A stretch of 64,000 bases of DNA from Microbacterium sorbitolivorans (GTDB lineage Bacteria; Actinomycetota; Actinomycetes; Actinomycetales; Microbacteriaceae): the NCBI RefSeq assembly GCF_003327285.1, contig NZ_KZ848474.1:186001-250000 (forward strand), in the 5' to 3' direction. The translations under genes and the position numbers were made by a program. Under the pieces are notes generated by a model. That model was given only the letters and a program-made list of their open reading frames with translations, did not search any database and had not been told where the DNA came from. Positions within the stretch are counted from its first letter, which is position 1. The number at the start of each line of letters is the position of its first letter. Of the stretch, positions 51,029 to 60,039 are shown piece by piece.

Positions 51029-51892
51029 GTGATCGACCGTCTCGCCGACGCCGGGATCCCGATCGACCGCTGCTGCCGCGTCCTCGGAGTCGCCAGGCAG
51101 CACTACTACCGCGTCAAACGGAAACCCCTCACCCAGTCGGAGCTGCGCAGACAGTGGCTGACCGGGCTGATCCGTGAAGTGCATGTGACCTCACGCGGCA
51201 CCTACGGATACCGCCGAGTCCACGCCGAGCTGACCATGGCGATGGGCGTCACCGTCAGTGAACGGACAGTGCACAAGTTGATGCGTCTCGCCGGAATCTA
51301 TGGGCTCCCCGGCCCTATCCGCACGAAACGACTCCGCGGTATTGTCACAGCGGACGATCTCGTGAACAGGAAGTTCGCCCGGCCGCGTCCGAACGAGCTC
51401 TGGGTCACGGACATCACGCAGCACCGCACGCGCGAAGGCTGGGTCTATTGCGCCGCCGTCCTCGACGTCTACAGTCGCCGGATCGTCGGCTGGTCGATCG
51501 ACTCCAAGCAGGACACCACACTTGTCATCAACGCGCTCGATATGGCCATCCGAAATCGTCGCCCAGAGCCGGGAGGGATCGTTCACGCGGATCACGGAAC
51601 TCAATTCACTTCGTGGCTCTTCGGGGAGAAGATCCGCTCCGCCGGGCTCCTTCCCTCGTGCGGGACAGTCGGCGACGGGCTCGACAACGCGATGATGGAG
51701 AGCTTCTGGTCATCGATGCAAATCGAGCTGTTGAACCGGAAGAAGTGGAAAACACGAGTCGAGCTCGCCAACGCGATCTTCGAGTACATCGAGATCTTCC
51801 ACAACCGCCAACGCCGACACTCCGCCCTCGGCTACCGCACCCCGATCGAATACGAGACACTCAGAGAGAACAACATCCCCGCCGCGAGTTAG
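51029..51892 (+). pseudogene. IS3 transposase, C-terminal catalytic (OrfB) part
   Basis: The rve integrase domain of the IS3 transposase, with DDE residues in WVTDITQHR, IVHADHGTQFTS and NAMMESFWSSMQ. The ATG-like GTG at 51029 is not a true start: the frame continues upstream across the IS110 junction. Alone it lacks the DNA-binding part and should be inactive, unless IS110 excises. Confidence 0.85.
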
Positions 51893-52532
51893 CGACCCGG
51901 ACTGGCACCAAATCCGTGGGGCAGGTCAAGATGTCACCTATCCGTGCAGCAGACCCATCACCCATCCCAGCGAGCAAGGTTCCGAAGTCTGCACGAAAGT
52001 CGCGCATCCCCTTCGCGGCCGGCGCCGCGGCCGGCTCGGGCGTGAGCGCATTGACCAACTCTGCGATGTTCGGTGTCAGAGTCACGGCGGACGTGATCGC
52101 GACCTGCGCAACCTTGCTCCAGGACACGCGCTTGCGGAATTCGTTCAGTTTGTCGACCAGGTCCGAGGCCACCCCCGCGAGCTTCGCCGAACCGCTCTGA
52201 CGCTCTGCGAGGCGCTCCGCGGACAGCTCTGCCGCGATGCCCTCCAGAACACGATTGATCAGGGTGCCACGCGGATCTCCGGAGTCGACGAACTCCCATG
52301 GATCAATCACGATCACGACAACATCGTCTCGGCGCCGCAGTTCCGCCTCGATTAAGTTGAGCGCGGTGCTCTTGCCCCCGCCCCAAGGAGAATTGAGGCC
52401 GACGGTGAGCGTCTCGAACCGGTCGTCCACAGCCACATCCGCGACCGCAACCGCAACCGCAACCGCGCTCAACCCCGTCAGATCCTGCGTCGCAGGGTTG
52501 TCATCAAACAGATAGATCGACCCCGTCACCAC
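51861..52532 (-). pseudogene. KAP family P-loop NTPase, truncated by IS3
   Basis: About 197 residues of a KAP-type NTPase remain. Walker A is SPWGGGKSTALNLIEAEL near residues 48-65 and a following strand reads VVVIVIDPWEFVDSGDP, typical of KAP proteins, some of which act in phage defence or membrane complexes. At 51940 the frame enters the IS3 right end and stops 26 codons later. The start is GTG at 52532. Residues 22-35 are a Val-Ala stretch coded by a short hexamer repeat. The membrane and C-terminal parts are missing, so it is presumably inactive. Confidence 0.78.
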
Positions 52533-52618
52533 CCGTCCCCCGTCGCGATCGAATCATCTTCCACCGCACATGGCAGTACTGCCAAGCGACTGCCAAGTGG
52601 CGGTGGATTTTGCCATCT

Positions 52619-54067
52619 TCACGCGGAACCTACATCCTCGCCGAAGCTGTCGGCCACCTGCACCATGTCGTGGAAGCGGCTGAAGTGGCCCTGGAACGCC
52701 ACGGCGATGTCGGCGGTGGGGCCGTTACGGTGCTTCGCCACGATCAGGTCGGCCTCGCCGGGGCGCGACTGCTTGTCGTAGACCTCGTCGCGGTGCAGCA
52801 GGATCACCATGTCGGCGTCCTGCTCGATCGATCCCGACTCACGCAGGTCACTGACCATGGGGCGCTTGTCGGTGCGCTGCTCGGGTCCACGGTTCAGCTG
52901 CGATAGCGCAATCACGGGCACCTGAAGCTCCTTCGCCATAAGCTTCAGGGCACGCGAGAATTCCGACACTTCCTGCTGGCGCGACTCGACGCGCTTACCG
53001 CTCGTCAGCAGCTGCAGGTAGTCGATGATGACCATGCTGAGGCCCACGCGCTGCTTCAGTCGGCGGCACTTCGCGCGGATCTCGACGAGCGTCATGTTGG
53101 GGCTGTCGTCGATGTAGAGCGGTGCATCGTTGATGCGTCCGCGGGTGGCGGCGAGGGTCGTCCAGTCGCGCGAATCGAGGTCGCCCTTGCGCAACTTCTG
53201 CAGGAAGATGCCACCCTCGGCGCTCAAGAGACGCATCGCGATCTCGGATCGGCCCATCTCGAGCGAGAAGAACACGGCCGGCTTGTTGTGCGAGATCGCG
53301 GCGGCGCGCGCGAAGTCGAGCGCGAGCGTCGACTTACCCATCGCGGGCCTCGCCGCGACGACGATCATCTGGCCCGGGTGCAGGCCGTTGGTGAGGTTGT
53401 CGAGGTCGGTGAAGCCCGTCGGCACGCCCGTCATCTGGCCGTCGCGGCCCTTGGCGAGCTCGATCTCCTCGACGGCGGCGCCGATGGCGACCTCGAGCGG
53501 AACGTAGTCCTCCGACTGCTCCTGCCCCGTGACGGCATAGACCTCGGCCTGCGCCTGGTTGACGAGCTCGACGGCCTCGCCCTCGCCGTCGTAACCCATC
53601 TGAACGATGCGGGTTCCGGCATCGACGAGGCGGCGCAGCAGCGCGCGCTCTTGCACGATTCCGGCGTAGTAGCCGGCGTTCGCGGCGGTCGGCACGATCG
53701 ACGTCAGCGAGTGCAGGTAGTCGACGCCACCCGCACGCTGCAGGTCGCCCGACTTCATCAGCTCGTCGGTGACCGCGATAACGTCGGTGGGCTCACCGTG
53801 CGAGTACAGCGACAGGATCGCCTCGAAGATCACCTCGTGCTTGGGCACGTAGAAATCGGATCCGCGGAGCGTCTCGACGACGTCCGCGACCGCGTCCTTC
53901 GACAGCAGCATGCCGCCGAGGGTTGATTGCTCGCTCAGGAGGTCGTGGGGTGGGGTGCGCTCCTGTTCGCGATTCCCCCCGCGGCGACCACCGCCGGATC
54001 CCCCGCCCGAATAGCCGCCCGCATACTCGTCTTCGCCGTACGGGGGCTCGGGAATATCCATCGACAT
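52619..54067 (-). CDS. dnaB: Replicative DNA helicase DnaB
   Basis: A 482-residue hexameric helicase. The N-terminal domain starts after a Gly-rich tail (GGYSGGGSGGGRRGGN, residues 17-32) with PPHDLLSEQSTLGGMLLS; the C-terminal RecA domain has Walker A ARPAMGKST, Walker B MVIIDYLQLL and QLNRGPEQRTDKRPMVSDLR. No intein is present. It unwinds DNA at the fork. It is the last of the conserved set rpsF-ssb-rpsR-rplI-dnaB, but a terminator and a 300-bp gap separate it from rplI. Confidence 0.96.
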   Translation of the reverse strand: MSMDIPEPPYGEDEYAGGYSGGGSGGGRRGGNREQERTPPHDLLSEQSTLGGMLLSKDAVADVVETLRGSDFYVPKHEVIFEAILSLYSHGEPTDVIAVTDELMKSGDLQRAGGVDYLHSLTSIVPTAANAGYYAGIVQERALLRRLVDAGTRIVQMGYDGEGEAVELVNQAQAEVYAVTGQEQSEDYVPLEVAIGAAVEEIELAKGRDGQMTGVPTGFTDLDNLTNGLHPGQMIVVAARPAMGKSTLALDFARAAAISHNKPAVFFSLEMGRSEIAMRLLSAEGGIFLQKLRKGDLDSRDWTTLAATRGRINDAPLYIDDSPNMTLVEIRAKCRRLKQRVGLSMVIIDYLQLLTSGKRVESRQQEVSEFSRALKLMAKELQVPVIALSQLNRGPEQRTDKRPMVSDLRESGSIEQDADMVILLHRDEVYDKQSRPGEADLIVAKHRNGPTADIAVAFQGHFSRFHDMVQVADSFGEDVGSA

Positions 54068-54105
54068 CTGTGCTCCTCCTGAGCGCTAGCGTACCGTGCC
54101 AACCC

Positions 54106-54297
54106 TGTGGAAAACTCTGTGGAGAGACCTGGGTAAAACGCCGCGCATGCTGTGGAATCCGATTGTGGAAAACTATGGATAGATCAACATTCCGGTTGCG
54201 CGAAACACGACCTGACCTGGCTTTTATTGAATCCACAGGCTGTGTGTTTCCCGACCTTTCCGAGGTCGGGCGCGTCGATATTGCGGCTTGTGGAGAG
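54106..54297. promoter_or_regulatory. dnaB upstream region with repeated TGTGGA motifs
   Basis: The 301-bp gap between rplI and dnaB contains TGTGGAAAA at 54106 and 54164, TGTGGAGAG at 54118 and 54289, TGTGGAATC at 54151 and an inverted TCCACA at 54232. These resemble the TGTGGA half of DnaA boxes. A small hairpin (CCCGACCT...AGGTCGGG) lies at 54250-54270. No gene is seen here; it must hold the dnaB promoter. Confidence 0.4.
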
Positions 54298-54315
54298 ACG
54301 CTGCCATCAGACGCA

Positions 54316-54351
54316 GAAACCGGCGCCGCCCCGAGGAGCGGCGCCGGTTTC
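54316..54351. terminator. Terminator hairpin after rplI
   Basis: Perfect 14-bp arms (GAAACCGGCGCCGC and complement) with an eight-base loop and A/T at the base of the stem, 18 bp after the rplI stop codon. It ends the ribosomal protein operon before dnaB. Confidence 0.85.
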
Positions 54352-54368
54352 CCGACGCATAAGAAGCG

Positions 54369-54824
54369 TTACTTCTTGAGCGAAACAACCTGCAGGTTGA
54401 TCACGGCGGTCACGTCGTCGTGCAGACGAACGAGCGCCTCGTGGTCGCCCACAGTCTTGATCGGTGCGGGGATCGTGACGCGACGCTTGTCGAGCTCACC
54501 GAGCTCGGCAGCGGCAACCGCGGCAACGATGTCGGCCGGCTTAACCGAACCGAACAGACGACCCTCGGCGCCCGACTTCACAGCGAGCTTGACGCGAGCC
54601 TGCTCAAGCTTCTGCTTGAGAGCCTCGGCCTCTTCGTGGGTCGCGATCGCGCGTGCCTCGCGGGCGGCGCGGATCTGGTCCACCTGCTTCTGACCGCCGC
54701 GCGTCCACGCGACAGCAAAGCCCTGGGGAACGAGGTAGTTACGGGCGTAACCGTTCTTGACCTCGACGACGTCTCCGGCGCTACCCAGGCCGTCGACCTC
54801 ATGCGTGAGAATCAGCTTCGACAT
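54369..54824 (-). CDS. rplI: 50S ribosomal protein L9
   Basis: A 151-residue L9 with the N-terminal rRNA-binding domain ([20 protein letters not shown], 20 residues, then [10 protein letters not shown]) linked by a long charged helix to the C-terminal domain ([12 protein letters not shown]). Normal length. It starts 11 bp after rpsR. Like its ribosomal neighbours it has no GGATCC site. Confidence 0.96.
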   Translation of the reverse strand: MSKLILTHEVDGLGSAGDVVEVKNGYARNYLVPQGFAVAWTRGGQKQVDQIRAAREARAIATHEEAEALKQKLEQARVKLAVKSGAEGRLFGSVKPADIVAAVAAAELGELDKRRVTIPAPIKTVGDHEALVRLHDDVTAVINLQVVSLKK

Positions 54825-54835
54825 GTGGGGGCTCC

Positions 54836-55090
54836 TTACCGGCCGGCGCCAGCGTAGGGAAGGAGAGCCATCTCACGCGCGTTCTTGATCGCGCGAGCGA
54901 TGAGGCGCTGCTCCTGCACCGACACACCGGTGATACGACGGGCACGGATCTTGCCGCGCTCCGAAACGAACTTGCGAAGGGTGGCGACATCCTTGTAGTC
55001 GATGAGGCCGACCCGGATGTGCTTCGCGGGAGCGGCGTTCTTCGCGCCCTTCCGCGGCTTGCGGCGGTCGCCGCTTGACTTTCCAGCCAT
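54836..55090 (-). CDS. rpsR: 30S ribosomal protein S18
   Basis: An 84-residue S18 with a Lys-rich start ([16 protein letters not shown]) and the core [39 protein letters not shown]. The zinc-binding cysteines of some S18 proteins are absent, so this is the zinc-independent form. It sits between ssb and rplI. Confidence 0.95.
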   Translation of the reverse strand: MAGKSSGDRRKPRKGAKNAAPAKHIRVGLIDYKDVATLRKFVSERGKIRARRITGVSVQEQRLIARAIKNAREMALLPYAGAGR

Positions 55091-55117
55091 TTTGGGTCCT
55101 TACAGAGATTTAGAGAT

Positions 55118-55657
55118 TTAGAACGGGGTGTCGTCGTCAGAGAACGAACCCGGGGTGCTCCACGCGTCTGCGCCGGTCGAGCCGGGCGTTGCCCAGGGCT
55201 CACCAGCCGACTGCGGAGCGGCCTGAGGTGCGCCGCCGGGGATCTGCTGCGGAGCGCCGCCGGAGCGACCTCCACCGAATCCACCAGCGGGTGCGGCCGA
55301 ACGCGTAACCTGTGCGGTTGCGTAACGGAGCGAGGGGCCGATCTCCTGGACATCCAGTTCGATCGACGAGCGACGCTCGCCCTCACGCGTCTCGTAGTTG
55401 CGCTGGCGGAGGTTGCCCTGCGCGATCACGCGCATGCCCTTCGTCAGCGAACCCGCGACGTGCTCGGCGAACTCGCGCCACACGCTAGCCCGCAGGAACA
55501 GAGCGTCGCCGTCCTTCCACTCGCCCGACGCGCGGTCGAACGTGCGAGGAGTCGAGGCGATCGTGAAGTTCGCCACGGGAACTCCAGACTGCGTGTAACG
55601 CAGCTCGGGGTCGGCGGTGAGATTGCCTACGACTGTGATTACGGTTTCGCCTGCCAT
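55118..55657 (-). CDS. ssb: Single-stranded DNA-binding protein
   Basis: A 179-residue SSB with an N-terminal OB fold ([20 protein letters not shown], 20 residues, then VANFTIAS) and a flexible Gly/Pro/Gln-rich tail from about residue 115. The acidic tip is DDDTPF, the site that recruits repair and replication proteins. It sits between rpsF and rpsR as in most bacteria. Confidence 0.95.
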   Translation of the reverse strand: MAGETVITVVGNLTADPELRYTQSGVPVANFTIASTPRTFDRASGEWKDGDALFLRASVWREFAEHVAGSLTKGMRVIAQGNLRQRNYETREGERRSSIELDVQEIGPSLRYATAQVTRSAAPAGGFGGGRSGGAPQQIPGGAPQAAPQSAGEPWATPGSTGADAWSTPGSFSDDDTPF

Positions 55658-55666
55658 GGGATTACC

Positions 55667-56035
55667 TTAGGCCTTTGCCGCCGTCTTGCGGGCCGCCTTG
55701 GCCTCAGCGCGCTTCGCCTCGGAGGCGATCATCGCGATGGCCTCTTCGGCACGCAGGATCTTGGTGCGGATCACGTCATCGGCAAGACCGAGCTGGCGGT
55801 CGAGCTCCTGCGTGGCTTCGCTGGTAGCGGTGAAGTTGACGACGGCGTAGATGCCCTCGTTCTTCTTCTGGATCTCGTAAGCGAACTTGCGCTTGCCCCA
55901 GATGTCCACGTTCTCGATCGTGCCCTCAGCGTCGGTGATGACCTTGAGGTACTTGTCGAGGTACGCGGGAACCTGGCGCTCGTCCATCTCCGGCGCGATG
56001 ATAACCATCATCTCGTACTGGTGTGCGTGCGTCAC
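55667..56035 (-). CDS. rpsF: 30S ribosomal protein S6
   Basis: A 122-residue S6 with the core HQYEMMVIIAPEMDERQV, VDIWGKRKFAYEIQKKNEG and an Ala/Lys-rich C-terminal tail. The start is GTG at 56035, supported by a full AAGGAGGTGG ribosome-binding site; a longer frame to 56134 has none. It is the first gene of the ribosomal/ssb operon. Confidence 0.95.
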   Translation of the reverse strand: MTHAHQYEMMVIIAPEMDERQVPAYLDKYLKVITDAEGTIENVDIWGKRKFAYEIQKKNEGIYAVVNFTATSEATQELDRQLGLADDVIRTKILRAEEAIAMIASEAKRAEAKAARKTAAKA

Positions 56036-56167
56036 TATCCCACCTCCTTCGGACTCGAACGGATGCCGGGCGTTTCCCGACACCAGGAGGGTGTAATGCA
56101 CGTTGTCCGAACGGATCCAGAACGAACCCGACACGGGACAACTTCACCAGCCTACCGGATCCGCGGC

Positions 56168-56875
56168 TCACGAACCAGCCGGATCCGCACTCCCCAGCGA
56201 GCTCACGGGTGCGGATCCCGGATCCGGTTCGCGGGTGATCCAGAGCGCCGCGCCCATCGCGATGACGCCGAGCCCGTTCGCGAGGATGAAGGTCGGCACC
56301 CACGACGGCCCGCCGTTCCCCTCCGGGCTGCGCCCGAGCGGGAACCAGTGCCAGTCACCCGAGAGGTAGGGCGTCATCAGGATGACGGCGACGATCACCG
56401 CGGCAATCCCGACCAGGATCCAGCCCGCCGGCGCCCAGCGCGGGCGGGTGGCGCGTGCCGTCGGCAGGATCCGGCTCGCGAAGATGCCACCCGCGAGCGC
56501 CCACGGGGTTCCTCCGCCGATGAGGAAGGTGCCGCCGCCGAAGAGCAAAAAAATCGTGAAGAGGCTGATGAAGCCGTCGGAGACGAAGATCCCGGCCGCC
56601 GCCGCGACGACGGCGAACGAGAGGACGCTCGCGAGGATCGTGTGCAGCCCCGCGCCGAGGCGGTTCAGCGGGCGCCACGCGCGCGTGATGAGCGCCGCAA
56701 TCACGGCCGCGATCACGGCGACCACCGCCGTGAGGGGCAGGATGAAGTACGCGACCGCGTCACTCTCGCCCGACGCCAACAGCAACGTCGCCGATATCAC
56801 CGCCACGAACACCCACGGCACCATGACGGCCGTCATGCCGAATGCGAATGATTGCCCCCAGCTCACCCGACCCAT
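56168..56875 (-). CDS. Multi-pass membrane protein, unidentified
   Basis: A 235-residue protein with about six hydrophobic segments (for example VMVPWVFVAVISATLLLAS, FILPLTAVVAVIAAVIAAL, WILVGIAAVIVAVILM). I do not recognise a family. The C-terminal 25 residues are polar and rich in Pro and Ser. It is a single gene between the rpsF promoter region and a hairpin array, with no clue to function. Confidence 0.7.
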   Translation of the reverse strand: MGRVSWGQSFAFGMTAVMVPWVFVAVISATLLLASGESDAVAYFILPLTAVVAVIAAVIAALITRAWRPLNRLGAGLHTILASVLSFAVVAAAAGIFVSDGFISLFTIFLLFGGGTFLIGGGTPWALAGGIFASRILPTARATRPRWAPAGWILVGIAAVIVAVILMTPYLSGDWHWFPLGRSPEGNGGPSWVPTFILANGLGVIAMGAALWITREPDPGSAPVSSLGSADPAGS

Positions 56876-56920
56876 ACGGACAGGCTAGCTTCGCGCAGGC
56901 GGGAGTGTGGGCCGTAGCTT

Positions 56921-57165
56921 CGGAGATGGCCCCGAACTGCGGATCCGATCGGGGTGCGGATCCGCAATTGCGGGTCATCTCCGCAGATCCGGGCCGCGGG
57001 GCCCGCGTGGGCCCCAACTTCGGAGGTGACCCCGAACTGCGGATCCAATGGGGTCTGGGGTCCGCAATAAGGGGCCATCTCCGCAGATGCGGGCCGCGCG
57101 ACCCCTAAATACGGAGATGAGCCCTTCGTGCGGAGTGGATCCGTCCGCGCGAAGGGCTCATCTCC
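56921..57165. repeat. Three hairpin units of a 63-bp repeat family
   Basis: Inverted-repeat units at 56921-56983 and 57021-57083 (both exactly 63 bp) and a shorter variant at 57112-57165. Their arms share CGGAGATGGCCCC and CTGCGGATCC. They fill the 301-bp gap between the membrane-protein gene and the GNAT gene. A fourth 63-bp unit is at 63323. The last one may also end GNAT transcription. Confidence 0.85.
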
Positions 57166-57176
57166 TCCCGAAGGGG

Positions 57177-57917
57177 TCAGGCGGGGGTCTGCGCCGCCAG
57201 GAAGTCGACCTTGCGGCGCAGCTCGAAGCCGATCTTCTCGTAGGCCGCGGCGGCGCCGAGATTGGTCGCCGAGACGTGGAGGAAGGGGATGTCGCCGCGC
57301 TGGCGGATGCCGTGGGCGACGTCGAGCACGAGCGCCGACGCGAGGCCCTGGCGGCGGTAGTCCTCGTCGACGCAGACGGCGCTGATCTCGGTGAATCCGT
57401 CGGGGCGCAGTCGCTCCCCCGCCATCGCGACGAGCTTGCCGTCGCGACGCACGCCGACGTAACGGCCGAGCTCGTGCGTGCGCGGGCGGAAGGGGCCCGG
57501 CTCGTTGCGCGCGACGAGCGCGAGCATTTCCTCGGCGTCGTCGGCGCCGAGCTCGACGGCCTCGTCGAAGCGCTCGCCCGTGACGCGCGGCGAGGCGACG
57601 AGCTGCAGGCCCTGGCCGCGCGAGATCTCGCTCCAGCCCTCGGGAAGCGAGCCGCTGAAGTGCGAGAGCATCACGGCGGATCCGCGACCGAACATCTCGA
57701 TGAGCGCGTCCCAGACGGCCGGCTCGTCCCACGAGACGACGCCGACGAACGGCGACACATCGTCCTGGTAGCGCTTGACGAACTCGTTGCCCTCCGCGAA
57801 GCGAGCGTGTGCCCCGTTCAGCGCCGACCAGGCCGGACTGTCGAGAACCGACGTGTCAACGGACGAGGTGTCCTGTGCGTGATGGGAGGCTGCGGAACGG
57901 GGCGCGAAATCGAACAC
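57177..57917 (-). CDS. GNAT family N-acetyltransferase
   Basis: A 246-residue acetyltransferase with the GNAT fold in the C-terminal half: strand KLVAMAGERLRPDGFTEISA (20 residues), acetyl-CoA loop DEDYRRQGLASAL near 185-197, and NLGAAAAYEKIGFELRR. The first 120 residues are an N-terminal extension seen in some FR47-like proteins. The start is GTG at 57917 and the ribosome-binding site is weak. Substrate unknown. Confidence 0.85.
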   Translation of the reverse strand: MFDFAPRSAASHHAQDTSSVDTSVLDSPAWSALNGAHARFAEGNEFVKRYQDDVSPFVGVVSWDEPAVWDALIEMFGRGSAVMLSHFSGSLPEGWSEISRGQGLQLVASPRVTGERFDEAVELGADDAEEMLALVARNEPGPFRPRTHELGRYVGVRRDGKLVAMAGERLRPDGFTEISAVCVDEDYRRQGLASALVLDVAHGIRQRGDIPFLHVSATNLGAAAAYEKIGFELRRKVDFLAAQTPA

Positions 57918-58026
57918 AGTGTCATTGTGCTCCCGTATTTCTGTGAGCGGGATGCGTCGTCAATGTGCCGTGCGCCACCCAGATCTCTGCCACGATGGCC
58001 TCAACCCCGAGAGGAGGCCGAGCGAC

Positions 58027-59145
58027 ATGGCCGACACACCCCGCACCGCCGCACCGCAGTCCTCCGGGCTCAACCGGTTGCTGATGTGGCCGGCCATGAC
58101 GCTCGCGTTCGTGCTCATTCCGTGGATGGCGACCATGGTCGTCGCCGACAGCACCGGGATACCCTTCGACGAGGCTGCCGACCTCGTCGCGGCCTGGTCG
58201 CTCATCGAGGATGCCGGCCCCAACGTCGAGATGACCGTCGGTTTCAGCTTCCTCGGCGTCATCGCGACGATCGTCATCGGCCTGGCGTTCTCGCTGCCCG
58301 CCGACGGCGTCTGGGGGCTGCCGAAGAAGACGCGCGACCTCGTCGAGTTCCTCACCCTCGGCGTCACGCTCACGCTGTCGCTGTTCTCGGCGATGGTGCT
58401 CTGGGTCGTATTCTGGCGCGACACGACGTTCGAACTCGTCCTGCTGCTGCTCAGCGCCTGGCTGGTGTCGGTCGTGGCGGGGCTCGTCGAGCTCAAGCGC
58501 CCTGCGGCCGAGCGCGTGCCCGCGGCCCGGCGCGAGGCAGAGCGGCTCCGCGAGGCCATCGCGCGGTCGAGCTTCGACGAGAAGGCGACGATCACCGCGG
58601 GGCAGCGTGTGCGCGCGGAGCTCGCATACTGGTCGATCGCCCTCGTCGGCCTTCCGCTCCTTGGCCTCCTCGGCCTCGCCGTCGACTCCGGCGCCCTCGA
58701 CATCAATCGGCACGCCCTTCCGCTGGTGCTCGTGCTCGCGAGCGGCACGGGGCTCATCGCGGTCAGCTGGCGCGTGACGGCGTCGATCCCGCCGCACAAG
58801 ATCAGCGACCGCGCCCTGACCGTGACCCTCCACCTCACGGGCCTCATCATCATCGCGATCGTGGTGCTGGGCGCCATGGGCGCGGGCCTCGGATCCTTCG
58901 CCTCGCTGTCGGCCCTGGCCGCGATCCTCGCGAACGTGATCTACGCCACCCCGGCAGCGGCCGAGCGGATCCCGTTCATGAAGACGATCCGGCACGACGC
59001 GACCCTGCGGCGGATCCGGCGCGCCGACGCCTGGCACGCGGCCGTGCAGCGCGAGTTCGGCGAAGAAGAAGAGGCGCAGCCCTCACCCGAGGCCCCGCGG
59101 CGCGAGCCGCTCATCCGGATCGAGATCTTCCGGAGAAGAAAGTAG
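58027..59145 (+). CDS. Multi-pass membrane protein, unidentified
   Basis: A 372-residue protein with about eight hydrophobic segments and an Arg/Glu-rich cytoplasmic stretch in the middle (RPAAERVPAARREAERLREA). I do not recognise a family. GAGGAGG upstream supports the ATG at 58027; an earlier frame start at 57919 overlaps the divergent GNAT start and is rejected. Its last 63 bp overlap the convergent histidine kinase gene tail to tail. Confidence 0.7.
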   Translation: MADTPRTAAPQSSGLNRLLMWPAMTLAFVLIPWMATMVVADSTGIPFDEAADLVAAWSLIEDAGPNVEMTVGFSFLGVIATIVIGLAFSLPADGVWGLPKKTRDLVEFLTLGVTLTLSLFSAMVLWVVFWRDTTFELVLLLLSAWLVSVVAGLVELKRPAAERVPAARREAERLREAIARSSFDEKATITAGQRVRAELAYWSIALVGLPLLGLLGLAVDSGALDINRHALPLVLVLASGTGLIAVSWRVTASIPPHKISDRALTVTLHLTGLIIIAIVVLGAMGAGLGSFASLSALAAILANVIYATPAAAERIPFMKTIRHDATLRRIRRADAWHAAVQREFGEEEEAQPSPEAPRREPLIRIEIFRRRK

Positions 59146-60039
59146 CGGGATCCGCAGCCCCACGACGCTACCCGAACCCTCGACCGAGCGCAGCGACACG
59201 GATCCGCCGTGCCGCTCGACGACGGTCTGCACGAGGGTCAGCCCGAGCCCCGATCCGGCGACGTCGCGCGCGTTCGTCGCCCGCGCGAGCTCGTCGAACA
59301 CCTGCGGCAGGTCGGCCGCGGGGATGCCGCGGCCCGAGTCGGCGACCTCGATCACGGCGGCGCCGGCCTCCTCGCGCAGCCGCACCTCGATGGGCCCGGC
59401 CGACGAGTACTTCGCGGCGTTGCCGAGCACGTTGTCGACCGCGAGCGAGAGCAGGTCGAGGTCGGCCGAGACGGCGGGAACCGGCCACGGCACCCGCGTG
59501 ATCTCCAACCGGATCCGCCCGCCGGCGCCCGGGTCGCGAGCTGCGAGCGCGTCGACGGCCTCGACGATCAGCGCCTCCAGGTCGACGTGCTCGCGCTCGA
59601 GGGCGCGCGTCTCGAGCTCGGCGAGCTTGCGCAGATCGCGCACGAGCTCGCTGAGCCGGCGCGCCTGCGAGTCGACGAGCGACCAGTGCGGATCCGCCGT
59701 GCCGGCCGCCGCGGCCGTCGCCCGGATCGCGGTCAGCGGGTTCTTCAGCTCGTGGTCGAGCCGCGCGAGGAAGCGGCGGTGCCGCTCGCGCTCGAGCACG
59801 ATCGTGTCGGCGGATCCTGCAGCCCGCGCGCTCTCGCGCTCGCGGATCCGTGCCTCGCGCGAGCGCCGCGCGAGCAACACCGCGGCGATCGCGATGCTCG
59901 CGAGCGCGCCCGCAGCGAGGAAGACGAGCGGGATCGCGACGGCGACCTCGATCATGCGGCGCTCGCCGAGCAGCGCGAGGACGCCGCCGAGCAGGGCGCC
60001 GAGCGCGAGGGGCGCGGCGGCGAGCCACCACCGCCTCAC
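59083..60039 (-). CDS. Sensor histidine kinase
   Basis: A 318-residue membrane kinase. Two N-terminal membrane segments (residues 4-24 and 32-57) leave almost no outer loop, so any signal is probably sensed in the membrane or through a partner. The HisKA box is RFLARLDHELKNPLTAI with His96; the ATPase domain has N-box VDNVLGNAAKY, GRGIPAADL and GSGLGLTLVQ. It overlaps the response regulator start by four bases and is the last gene of an operon led by two lipoprotein genes. Confidence 0.9.
   Translation of the reverse strand: MRRWWLAAAPLALGALLGGVLALLGERRMIEVAVAIPLVFLAAGALASIAIAAVLLARRSREARIRERESARAAGSADTIVLERERHRRFLARLDHELKNPLTAIRATAAAAGTADPHWSLVDSQARRLSELVRDLRKLAELETRALEREHVDLEALIVEAVDALAARDPGAGGRIRLEITRVPWPVPAVSADLDLLSLAVDNVLGNAAKYSSAGPIEVRLREEAGAAVIEVADSGRGIPAADLPQVFDELARATNARDVAGSGLGLTLVQTVVERHGGSVSLRSVEGSGSVVGLRIPLLSSPEDLDPDERLAPRGLG

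Larger units (their letters stand above)
49326..51940 (+). mobile_element. IS3 family insertion sequence, interrupted by an IS110 element
   Basis: Imperfect terminal inverted repeats bound the element: TAGGTGACAGTTTGACCTG at the left and the complement of a matching TAGGTGACATCTTGACCTG at the right, both followed by CCCCACGGA. Without the nested IS110 it would be about 1.29 kb. It encodes one HTH plus DDE transposase split by the insertion. I see no convincing short target-site duplication, and different genes are truncated on its two sides. Confidence 0.85.

Noticed and set aside
49321..51945. Target-site duplication of the IS3 element
   Set aside because: The flanks TTTA and TATC do not form a direct repeat of 3-4 bases, and the flanking genes do not join, so a simple insertion is not supported.
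52846..52857. GGTCACTGACCA, another match to the TetR operator core
   Set aside because: It encodes the conserved MVSDLR residues of DnaB and lies mid-gene, so it is a chance match. It is a caution for the copA site.
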